Source of the DNA: Verrucomicrobiota bacterium
GTDB lineage: Bacteria; Verrucomicrobiota; Verrucomicrobiia; Limisphaerales; JACDHS01
Direction of reading: 5' to 3'
Assembly (NCBI GenBank): GCA_013820875.1
Contig: JACDHS010000005.1
Span: forward strand, 30,569 to 94,568
Length of the DNA: 64,000 nt
Positions 30,533-38,692 of the stretch are shown here, piece after piece (the first letter of the stretch is position 1; the number at the start of each line of letters is the position of its first letter). The notes under the pieces were generated by a model. That model did no database searches. It was given only the letters and a program-made list of their open reading frames with translations, and was not told the DNA's origin. A program made the position numbers and the translations under genes.

Positions 30533-31633
30533 ATGAAATCTGGAAACGGCAAACAACGGCGGGCACAAACCAAAAAAACAGCCAACAAAAAATCAAAAAC
30601 TCCAAAACCATCGCCCAATCCCAAGGGACGCGATGGGGACGACGAAGCACCGCGCACCGAACGGCGGCAAAAGCTTCACCTGATGATCCGATCTGGAATG
30701 TATCCCAACAAGAGAAGCGCCGCTCGCGACTTGGAAGTGGATCAGTCGACGATTCGGAAGGATCTGCGTCACCTGGAGCGCGTCGGCATGCCGCTGGCGT
30801 TCGATAAGGTCAGGAACGGATTCTATTACACGCATGAAGTGCCGGAATTCCCCACGCTCCAACTCACCGCCAAAGAATACGGAGCATTGACCGCCACTGC
30901 CCAACTTGCCGCTCAACAACTTCCCGGAACCGAACTGAAGCGTGGATTGAAGAGTATCCATCGCAAAATGCAACGTGGACTCGACGCAGGCCTGCGCATG
31001 AAGCCCAGTGAGATTCGCAAATATCTTTCCATCCATTACACCGCCGAATCGCTCATTGATCAGGTCATGATGGATACTCTTTACCGCGTCATCATTCAGC
31101 ACAAACAGATCAGGCTGTGGTATCGCAAACCAAGCGACAAAGAATTCAAACTGCGCCTTTTCGATCCCCTGCACCTCTTCAACATGAACGGCGAATGGTT
31201 CCTCGCGGCCTACGATTACAATAGCAAAGAAATTCGCCGCTTCGCTCCCATCCGCATGCGTGACATCGAGGAAACGGGTAAGGTTTTCGACCGCCCCGAT
31301 TTCGATATAGATAAATATCTTGATAAGAGTTTCGGCATGCATTCCGCCGAAGGCATTTACGACATCGTCCTCCGCACCAACGCCAGCGCGGCCGATTTCA
31401 TTCGTGAAAAGAAGTGGCGCGGCGAAACGAAGAAGGTTGAACTCCCCTGCGGCGGCATCGAACTCCATCTTACCCTATCGAGTCTCGCCGAGATCGAACG
31501 TTTCGCCATTTCATACAAGGGCAACACCGTCGTCCTTGCCCCGCGCGAATTTCAGGAACGAGCGCTCGCGGCAGGGCAAAATTTTGTTTGTGAGCAGATG
31601 AAGGTGATGGGGGGAATTGCAGGCAATGCGTGA
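30533..31633 (+). CDS. WYL-domain transcriptional regulator
   Basis: 366 aa; N-terminal HTH, RVIIQHKQIRLWYRKPSDKEFKLRLFDPLHLFNMNGEWFLAAYDYNSKEIRRFAPIRM WYL region. Confidence 0.9.
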   Translation: MKSGNGKQRRAQTKKTANKKSKTPKPSPNPKGRDGDDEAPRTERRQKLHLMIRSGMYPNKRSAARDLEVDQSTIRKDLRHLERVGMPLAFDKVRNGFYYTHEVPEFPTLQLTAKEYGALTATAQLAAQQLPGTELKRGLKSIHRKMQRGLDAGLRMKPSEIRKYLSIHYTAESLIDQVMMDTLYRVIIQHKQIRLWYRKPSDKEFKLRLFDPLHLFNMNGEWFLAAYDYNSKEIRRFAPIRMRDIEETGKVFDRPDFDIDKYLDKSFGMHSAEGIYDIVLRTNASAADFIREKKWRGETKKVELPCGGIELHLTLSSLAEIERFAISYKGNTVVLAPREFQERALAAGQNFVCEQMKVMGGIAGNA

Positions 31634-31662
31634 AGCACGGGGATTGGAAAGCCGATTCCCCG

Positions 31663-31943
31663 AATCCCAAAGGGATTCCGTAACGAAGCCCAGGGTTGCG
31701 AGGCACGAGCTACCCTGGGTAAAACGTCCGTAGATCAACAACCCCGAAGCGGGTTGCGTAAATCGTTTCGGAAATATCAATAACACCTACGCCACAATCG
31801 GCGCGCTTTTGAGGATGAAAAGTATGTTGGGATTGATTTACGCAACCCCGTTGGGGTTGTTGATGTTTTTTGACGTTACCCAGGGTAGCTCCGATCCGAT
31901 CGGAGCAACCCTGGGCTTTGTTACGGAATCCCTTTGGGATTCA
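31663..31943. mobile_element. Miniature RAYT-derived element (two inverted three-hairpin repeats around a 71-bp core)
   Basis: Left repeat 31663-31766, right repeat 31838-31943 in inverted orientation. The core keeps gccacaatcg (RAYT codons 1-4) and gatgaaaagtatgttgggattga (RAYT last codons) from the element at 34428-35112. Confidence 0.85.
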
Positions 31944-32023
31944 TTTGCGGGAACCTCTTGAGCTTGTGAGCCAAGGAACAAATTTTGCAATGAAATGACC
32001 AGCATCCTCAGCCAATACTTAAA

Positions 32024-32407
32024 GTGATCCACATGCGCACAATTCCCAGCGTTCTACTGCTCTGCATGTTGTTTCTCGGATGCAAGCACACGCAATCTTT
32101 ACCGATCGTAGCCGAATACGGCACCGCAGGAGCGGACAATATCCAAGTCACGATTCGAGGTGATGTAAAGCACCCGGGGAAATATTGGATACCAAATGGA
32201 ACAACTCTGGCTGGGATTGCGAAAGTATTCGGTGGCTCCGGCGGACGCGGTGACTTCGGCGGCGTCGGACCATTAAGCGTAATCCTGACACGCGAGATCG
32301 CTGGCAAGACAATAAAAACGAAATACTCACTGCGGCATCAAGAGCAATTAGAGGCGATCCAGTTAAAAGATGGAGACACTCTGCACTATCCCGCTGTATT
32401 GTTTTGA
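32024..32407 (+). CDS. Small lipoprotein with SLBB-like domain
   Basis: 127 aa; lipobox LLCMLFLGC, IQVTIRGDVKHPGKYWIPNGTTLAGIAKVFGG. Confidence 0.65.
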   Translation: MIHMRTIPSVLLLCMLFLGCKHTQSLPIVAEYGTAGADNIQVTIRGDVKHPGKYWIPNGTTLAGIAKVFGGSGGRGDFGGVGPLSVILTREIAGKTIKTKYSLRHQEQLEAIQLKDGDTLHYPAVLF

Positions 32408-32435
32408 AGGTGTCCTATGACGCTCTCCTCACCCC

Positions 32436-32534
32436 GAATCCCAAAGGGATTCCGCAACAAAGCCCAAGGGTTGCGAGGCACGAGCTACCCTGGGTATAAC
32501 GTTCTTGAATCAACAACCCCCAAGGGGGTTGCGC
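32436..32534. repeat. Solo REP-like three-hairpin repeat (copy C)
   Basis: gaatcccaaagggattc / cccaagggttgcgaggcacgagctaccctggg / caacccccaagggggttg. Confidence 0.85.
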
Positions 32535-32742
32535 ACGGGATTAACAAATACTTCGCATCCCCAGTCACATCATCCGTAAACTGAGTGCTGAAACGAATAG
32601 GATTCTTTTGCGCCATTTCACCAGTGGCTCGCAGAGTTTCACCGAATGGACTGTATGCGTATCTGGCACTTTCGGCACCTTGAACGGCATTAACCAGAAG
32701 ATCAACATTGCCGTTGCCATAAAACAGTAATTGATTGCGCAT
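32535..32742 (-). pseudogene. RHS-repeat core remnant
   Basis: Minus frame: LLFYGNGNVDLLVNAVQGAESARYAYSPFGETLRATGEMAQKNPIRFSTQFTDDVTGDAKYL, then runs into repeat copy C. Stop TAA lies just upstream of the first Met. Confidence 0.75.
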
Positions 32743-32776
32743 TGTTTATCGCGGCACGTCGTGGCCTAGTTATCAA

Positions 32777-33406
32777 ATGAGGAAGGCGCTTACGTTATTT
32801 ACCTTGGTTTTCGCGATCTTCGCAAGCTCAAGCCTTTGCAGCGGAGTTGAAAACAAACCTGGCACCGGAAAGCGCCACTTGGGATGGTTTTTTTTAAATG
32901 ACAAAATTGAGGTTCCAGTAAAAATTCGATATGATTCCTCAAATATTGTAGTAGAAATCGAGACTTCTGTCAGCAATGCTACTTTCAAAAAGGAGTTGCA
33001 GACGTGGATTTTAGTGAGGGAAGGAGCAGTGATTCCGCACAAATCAGACACTCTGCATGTTTCTGGAACCGACCATCTGTTTTTGCAGGCCGATAACAAT
33101 GCGAGGACACCATTGGGAGTTGTCCTAAAAGTCGAGGATGTGTTCCACACATTTCGAATACAACCTAGAGTAGCAGGCGCTTCTGACGAGGCACAATATC
33201 TTATTGATCAGCTACTTGCAACTCCAAAGGTTGATCAAGAGGCATTTGAGACTTCCAAATCCACACCAGCCTCCGTGCCGCACGTTAGGATTGGCAACCT
33301 CAAGCAGCAACTTTCTAGGATGGGCGTTGAAGTTAAGTGGTTGCCCTCAACAAAGAGCTACGAAATAAAAACGCAACGTGTCGATAGAGAACGGCAGGTT
33401 TTTTAA
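32777..33406 (+). CDS. Hypothetical secreted protein
   Basis: ORF 32735..33406 with a signal-peptide-like start MRKALTLFTLVFAIFASSSLCSG at about 32777. Confidence 0.55.
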   Translation: MRKALTLFTLVFAIFASSSLCSGVENKPGTGKRHLGWFFLNDKIEVPVKIRYDSSNIVVEIETSVSNATFKKELQTWILVREGAVIPHKSDTLHVSGTDHLFLQADNNARTPLGVVLKVEDVFHTFRIQPRVAGASDEAQYLIDQLLATPKVDQEAFETSKSTPASVPHVRIGNLKQQLSRMGVEVKWLPSTKSYEIKTQRVDRERQVF

Positions 33407-33815
33407 TTCTGTTGGCTGGTCGGCTCGCAATAGTGCCCATTATTTCCGGAGCCAAGCGTGATATGGCCGAAGGTTTTATCGTGATACTCTCGTGTACAAT
33501 GTTGTCCTCTTTCTCTGCCAATATGCGTTGCTCTCGCATATGCGTTGCTCTCGCAAGCCTCGGCTGGAGGATTCTTAGTGCACGATGATTTTCCAGAAAA
33601 GTATTCATCGAAAAGTCCCAGCCACGTTTATCCAGAAGCCAATTGGATCTAACGATATCCCACATGTCTTTTTTAATAGCCCACCCAATGGAAGTAAAAT
33701 AGCGTGATTCCTCAGTCCCTACAGAATCGGCATCATCGCTCGTATACAACTGCTGCTCACCGTTGAACCCATCGTATCTGATCAAGTTTAGGGATTTTTC
33801 ATTCGCGATCTGACC
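33403..33815 (-). pseudogene. Hypothetical gene frameshifted by a 17-bp tandem duplication
   Basis: Perfect tandem atatgcgttgctctcgc x2 at 33521-33554. Removing one copy gives ...RLARATHIGRERGQHCTREYHDKTFGHITLGSGNNGHYCEPTSQQN* ending at 33403, adjacent to the convergent gene's stop. Confidence 0.6.
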
Positions 33816-33912
33816 TTAATTTACCTCGCAGGTTTTTTGTGCGGTCTGGTTTCCCTGAAGAAAAAGAAAAGCTGAATATAAAAGTGAGTGAAAACAACAC
33901 CGTGTAGCATTT

Positions 33913-33977
33913 CCCCAAGGTAGCTCCGATCCGATCGGAGCAACCCTGGGCTTCGTTACGGAATCCCTTTGGGATTC
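33913..33977. repeat. Truncated REP-like repeat (copy D)
   Basis: ccccaaggtagctccgatccgatcggagcaaccctgggcttcgttacggaatccctttgggattc; lacks the CAACCCC hairpin. Confidence 0.8.
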
Positions 33978-34010
33978 GAAGTTGAATTTGTAAGACTCCT
34001 TCCAACGATC

Positions 34011-34412
34011 ATGCGCTTTCTATACATACTTTTTATATTTTCGATCGCTGCTCTGTTATTAGGTTGCAACAACGCATCGTCGGTTCTTTCCAAAGCACGG
34101 GAAGCGGGCATACCATCGCTACGAAAAGATCTAGAGAAGCTCGCCACTTCAAACGAATCCGCATCGCACGACATTCCACAGGCTTCGTGGCCTGCTTCCG
34201 TTCGTCGCATGAAACCAATTGCGGTAGAGCATCACAACGAAGGACTGCTGCTGGTGTATAAAAAGTCCGAAAGAAATCAGGAAGGTTTGCTCGTGATGCT
34301 GGATGTCAACAAGGACCCGGGATCGGGAGGTAGCGGTGTAAGTTACGAAAGCTTGCGTGATGGCTTGTTTTGGTGTCGGGAGAAAATCCGGACTCCGCAG
34401 ATGAAGCGATAA
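34011..34412 (+). CDS. Small hypothetical lipoprotein
   Basis: MRFLYILFIFSIAALLLGCNNASS lipobox; the longer ORF start at 33969 lies inside repeat copy D. Confidence 0.6.
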   Translation: MRFLYILFIFSIAALLLGCNNASSVLSKAREAGIPSLRKDLEKLATSNESASHDIPQASWPASVRRMKPIAVEHHNEGLLLVYKKSERNQEGLLVMLDVNKDPGSGGSGVSYESLRDGLFWCREKIRTPQMKR

Positions 34413-34427
34413 CGTTCTCCCTTCCCC

Positions 34428-35112
34428 GAATCCCAAAGGGATTCCGTAACAAAGCCCAGGGTTGCGAGGCACGAGCTACCCTGGGTAAAACGTCCGTAGA
34501 TCAACAACCCCAACGGGGTTGCGTAAATCGTGCAGAAACAAATTTAAAAAACATTATGCCACAATCGCTCTCTGCTGTTTATATCCACCTCGTTTTCTCA
34601 ACAAAGGATCGTCGTCCTTTTCTGCGGGATCAAACGTTGCGACATGAAGCGCATTCCTACCTTGCAGAAGTTTCAAACAGACTCGACTGCCCTGCTCTTC
34701 TCGTCGGCGGCGTAGAAGATCATGTTCATATCCTGGCGCGTTTTGGCCGGACGATCACACAAGCCGAATGGGTCAAGGAATTGAAACGCGCCTCCAATGA
34801 ATGGATTAAAGGCAGAGGCTGTGATTACGCTGACTTCCAATGGCAAGGTGGCTACTCCGATTTTTCTGTCAGCCAATCGAATCTGGAGCAGGTCTTCAAA
34901 TACATCGCCAATCAGGAAGAGCATCATCGGAAGGTAAGTTTTCAAGACGAGTTGCGCGTGCTTTTGACTAAGCACGAAACCAAATGGGACGAGAAATATG
35001 TGTGGGATTGATTTACGCAACCCCGTTGGGGTTGTTTGGTCTTTTGACGTTTTACCCAGGGTAGCTCGTGCCTCGCAACCCTGGGCTTTGTTACGGAATC
35101 CCGTTGGGATTC
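34428..35112 (+). mobile_element. Complete RAYT element: transposase gene flanked by inverted three-hairpin repeats
   Basis: Left repeat 34428-34530, RAYT ORF 34556-35011, right repeat 35012-35112 in inverted orientation starting immediately after the stop codon. Confidence 0.9.
34556..35011 (+). CDS. REP-associated tyrosine transposase (RAYT), IS200/IS605 TnpA-like Y1 HUH family
   Basis: MPQSLSAVYIHLVFSTKDRRPFL, HUH motif GGVEDHVHILARF, C-terminal GYSDFSVSQSNLEQVFKYIANQEEHHRKVSFQDEL. Confidence 0.92.
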   Translation: MPQSLSAVYIHLVFSTKDRRPFLRDQTLRHEAHSYLAEVSNRLDCPALLVGGVEDHVHILARFGRTITQAEWVKELKRASNEWIKGRGCDYADFQWQGGYSDFSVSQSNLEQVFKYIANQEEHHRKVSFQDELRVLLTKHETKWDEKYVWD

Positions 35113-35301
35113 GGGGGCCAAGATCCACCGGGATGCACCAACAGAACCTCCAGGTTCCCCCTCGCGCCTCCGATACATCAGGATTCCGGCACTTTCCTTT
35201 TCATGAGGTGCAATCGTGTTCGGAATTATCAGTAGAGACATTTTTTAACGTCTCCGCAGCTCTTGAACTCCCGTCAAAATATCTTTGGCGGCTCGGAAAT
35301 T

Positions 35302-35742
35302 CTACAACTGCTGAATGCGCTTCGATTTATTCGGTGGCCAATCCGAAAAAAACGTCTTTAACGTGTCCGGATTGGTATAAAATCTATAAAAAATAAATAG
35401 ACCCGCTGCAAAAATTGCTGATGCGAATGCGAATGCGAAGAAGTTGGATTCTTTTCCAAAAGCGAACTGCCGTACAGCCATAACCAAAAACAGCACAGGA
35501 AGCATCTTTAACAACCGTCCCCTAACTCGATCGTTGCCGACAACTAAGGCGCTACCGGCTAAAAATACAGAAAGTCCAACCAACGCTATCATTACCTTCA
35601 AAATTTCCACTTGCTCGTGTCGGATCGCCCAAACTAGCTGGCCAACGGAGCCTTGAAAACAAAAGAACAGAAAACAACAGCCAACCATGTGTTTAATCCT
35701 CCTAGTAAGCGGCACGCTACCAAACCGGATGTTCACGGCCAA
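35302..35742 (-). CDS. Small hypothetical membrane protein
   Basis: 146 aa with about four hydrophobic segments. Confidence 0.5.
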   Translation of the reverse strand: MAVNIRFGSVPLTRRIKHMVGCCFLFFCFQGSVGQLVWAIRHEQVEILKVMIALVGLSVFLAGSALVVGNDRVRGRLLKMLPVLFLVMAVRQFAFGKESNFFAFAFASAIFAAGLFIFYRFYTNPDTLKTFFSDWPPNKSKRIQQL

Positions 35743-35887
35743 AATTACAAGAATAACGGGAATAAACTCACTTAAGAAAGTATTCTTGGATAATCAGCAC
35801 ACTGCGGAGAATGCACATGATTTTCCGTTAAGTCCCGAACTAACTTCCCGGCACCATGCCTGGGTAAAGTGAACATCGAATGGGCCC

Positions 35888-36062
35888 GAGCGCGGCGTAA
35901 CCGCCAGAGCGGTTCGTCTCATTTATAGTTCTGGTTTGTCCGCAGGATCAGCCGCAGCACTTGAGTTTTGAGAGCGATATCGGAGCTCCAAGCGCTCTAA
36001 TCCAGTTTCACGCGCTGCGGTTGATGCTTCGCACAAACCAGAACTATAGAAACGACGACGGC
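35888..36062. repeat. Dispersed intergenic repeat with 16-bp perfect terminal inverted arms
   Basis: tatagttctggtttgt (35924-35939) / acaaaccagaactata (36033-36048); related sequences at 2890-2964 and 37484-37510. Confidence 0.7.
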
Positions 36063-36072
36063 CGTCGGGGAT

Positions 36073-36483
36073 TTGATAAAGGCTCGCAATGAAAGAGCCA
36101 AAAAGTTGCGCCTGCGCATTCGGGCAACCATCTCCGCTCTCGCCCAGGAGCTCGATTCCCTGGATATGCGCTGGGACGCGTTCGGCTTAAATCAGCCCGG
36201 ACTCAAGGCGCGTCCGGATCGGCCGGAAGGTGTGACGGCCATCCTGATCGGGCCCAATGCCATTTCGGTGAAATGGAAACGGTCGGCGCGCGCGGAATAT
36301 TATCGCGTGCGACGCCGGGTGAATGGGGTGGACGAAATCATGGTGGCAGTCGGCAGACCGGGTGACCTGGACTTCACGCTCGAAAACCTCCCGTCGAATT
36401 CGGTGATCGAGATCACCGTCTCCGCAGTGAACAACGGCGGCGAAAGCGTCCAGAGTGAAGTAGTGATTCTTGCGACGACTTAA
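36073..36483 (+). pseudogene. 5'-truncated paralog of the 9650..10558 FN3-like protein
   Basis: LDMRWDAFGLNQPGLKARPDRPEGVTAILIGPNAISVKWKRSARAEYYRVRRRVNGVDEI aligns to LDGRWVEFGFNQPGLKKTPAAPEKVKATVVEPGGIIVECPPVPLAERYRVWVRVVGVDAEM. Confidence 0.65.
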
Positions 36484-36520
36484 GTCTCAGCAGGCCGCGA
36501 AGCGCCCCGCCAGTCCCCAC

Positions 36521-36553
36521 GCGCAGCAAGGTCCAAACCCTTGCTGCGCTTTT
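36521..36553. terminator. Intrinsic terminator-like hairpin between convergent genes
   Basis: gcgcagcaagg-tccaaac-ccttgctgcgc followed by tttt. Confidence 0.7.
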
Positions 36554-36567
36554 GCAATAGGTGCAAC

Positions 36568-37419
36568 TCACACCTCTTTGACCACACCCCAGAAGACATC
36601 CAGGCGTTTGCTGAGATAAAGCTTCACAGCTTTGACGAGTGTTTTGGCTTCGATCTTTTGGCCGGATGCAACGATCTCTTTCAAGGTGGCGTTGGATCGC
36701 ACAGAAAAACTGTCCTGCGCAATGATTGGCCCCTCATCCAGGTGCATGCTGACAAAGTGAGCGGTCACCCCGACGATTTTCACTCCATGCTCGTAAGCCT
36801 GACGGTAGGCTTGCGGCCCGGGAAAACTCGGCAGCAACGACGGATGGATGTTGATGATTTTGTTTTTGAACCGCCAAACGAAATTCGGCGAAAGAATTTT
36901 CATGAACCGCGCCAGGATAACGAAATCAACTTCGTGTTTGTCGAGAATGCTCAAGGCATGCGATTCCGCAGGCCCGCGTTCTTCCCAGGGAATACAATAG
37001 AACGGGAGTTTATATTTATCGGCCAAAGGCTTGAGATCGCCGCGGTTGCCGATCACGACCACCGGTTGCGCTTTGTTTAATTTCCCGGCACTGAAAGCTT
37101 TCATCAGCGAATCCAAACAGTGCGTTTCTTTGGTCACGAAGATGGCGCAGCGTTGGCGCCGGTTTGCTTCGGTGAAACGCACCTTGATCTCCATGTCGAG
37201 AGTCTTGGCGAGTTTTTGCAAGCCCGCGCGGACAGTATCCATCGCGGTCTGTTCGGGTTTCCACGAAGCCTGGATGGTCATGCTGAATTGGCCACGGGTC
37301 ACCTGCTCTTCCAATGCCTCGATGTTGGCGTGTTGTTCGAAAAGGAAACTGGTGACTTTTGCGACCACACCGGTTTTGTCGCGTCCGATCACAGTGATCG
37401 TGGCGTAGTAAGGCTTCAT
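36568..37419 (-). CDS. purU: Formyltetrahydrofolate deformylase
   Basis: 283 aa; N-terminal ACT domain, NIHPSLLPSFPGPQAYRQAYEHGVKIVGVTAHFV. Confidence 0.95.
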   Translation of the reverse strand: MKPYYATITVIGRDKTGVVAKVTSFLFEQHANIEALEEQVTRGQFSMTIQASWKPEQTAMDTVRAGLQKLAKTLDMEIKVRFTEANRRQRCAIFVTKETHCLDSLMKAFSAGKLNKAQPVVVIGNRGDLKPLADKYKLPFYCIPWEERGPAESHALSILDKHEVDFVILARFMKILSPNFVWRFKNKIINIHPSLLPSFPGPQAYRQAYEHGVKIVGVTAHFVSMHLDEGPIIAQDSFSVRSNATLKEIVASGQKIEAKTLVKAVKLYLSKRLDVFWGVVKEV

Positions 37420-37571
37420 TATCCCATAGTGAACGGCATAACAAGCCAGCGGAAAAGTTCAAAATAGCGGGCAAACGCCAGATGGAGCGCGGCGTAACCG
37501 CAGAGCGCTTGCGTCGGGCTCCGCATAACTTTCTCTTGGCTCATTTATTTTGCTGTGCCTAGACTTGGCTT

Positions 37572-38645
37572 GTGCTGACAACATTCACTGAACAATTGCT
37601 GCGCGGAACGGCACTCTCTTCCGAACAGGTTTCCGCAGCCGTTTATCAACTCACCGAAGAACTCATCCCGACCGACGCAAAAGCAGAGTTCCTGATGGCA
37701 CTCGCGCGCAAAGGTGAAACGGTGGAAGAGATCGCCGGTTTCGCTCGTGAACTGCGGGAGAAATCTGTGCGACCACCCCTGGACGAGACAGTTCGCGCTG
37801 GCGAGATCCTTGATGTCTGCGGCACCGGCGGCGATCATCTCGGCACGTTTAATATCTCCACGACCGTCGCACTTCTTGCGGCGGCGGCAGGAGTGACGGT
37901 GGCCAAGCATGGCAACCGAGCCATCACCTCCCAGGCTGGCAGTGCCGATGTTCTTGAAGCGCTCGGCGTTAAAATCGATGTCACCCCGGAGCAAGCCGCG
38001 AAATCACTTAAGGAACATCAGTTCGCATTTTTCTTTGCACCGAAATATCACCCGGCATTCAAGCACATTGCGCCTGCTCGAAAGCTTTGCGCCGAACGCG
38101 GGCAACGGACGATCTTTAATTTACTCGGGCCACTCCTGAATCCAGCAAGGCCCACGGCGCAACTCATTGGCGTGCCGAAACCCGAATTCTGCGAACCTGT
38201 CGGGCGCGTGCTCCAATCGCTCGGACTGCGACGCGGCATGGTGGTTTGTGGCGAAGTTTCCCCACTCAGCATGGCCGATCCAGCCGGACGTTCCTACCTG
38301 GACGAAATTTCCATTTTTGGTCCAAATACCATTGCTGAATTCTATCATGAACGCGGCTTCCATTTGTCCACGTTGAACCCCTCGGATTACCCGGTGCAGA
38401 CGGCGCGCCTGGACGATTTGGTCGGAGGCAACAGCCAGGCCAATGCGCAAATCCTGCGAGACATTTTGAGCGGTGAAGATCGCGGCCCGAAACGTGACGC
38501 CGTGCTGCTCAATGCTGCAGCAGCATTGTTGATGGCCGCAAAAGTAGAATCGCTCATTGAAGGTTGGGAACTCGCCGCGCTCACCATTGATAGCGGAAAA
38601 GCTGCCGAAAAACTCGAAGACTTGATCTCTTACGAACCACGCTAA
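37572..38645 (+). CDS. trpD: Anthranilate phosphoribosyltransferase
   Basis: 357 aa; [53 protein letters not shown]. Confidence 0.95.
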   Translation: MLTTFTEQLLRGTALSSEQVSAAVYQLTEELIPTDAKAEFLMALARKGETVEEIAGFARELREKSVRPPLDETVRAGEILDVCGTGGDHLGTFNISTTVALLAAAAGVTVAKHGNRAITSQAGSADVLEALGVKIDVTPEQAAKSLKEHQFAFFFAPKYHPAFKHIAPARKLCAERGQRTIFNLLGPLLNPARPTAQLIGVPKPEFCEPVGRVLQSLGLRRGMVVCGEVSPLSMADPAGRSYLDEISIFGPNTIAEFYHERGFHLSTLNPSDYPVQTARLDDLVGGNSQANAQILRDILSGEDRGPKRDAVLLNAAAALLMAAKVESLIEGWELAALTIDSGKAAEKLEDLISYEPR

Positions 38646-38692
38646 GGAAAATCTTCTCGCCGCCATTTTCAACTTCTGTAAAGTTCGCATCC

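Noticed and set aside
30593-31468. 291-aa minus-strand ORF
   Set aside because: Antisense to the WYL regulator; no recognisable motifs.
31663-32534. tRNA or structured RNA gene suggested by the clustered hairpins
   Set aside because: The hairpins are repeat ends shared by several copies; no tRNA cloverleaf or anticodon arm pattern was found.
35418-35440. Short gatgcgaatgcgaatgcgaa tandem
   Set aside because: Only about three 6-bp units, in frame within a small ORF; too short to support a claim of phase variation.
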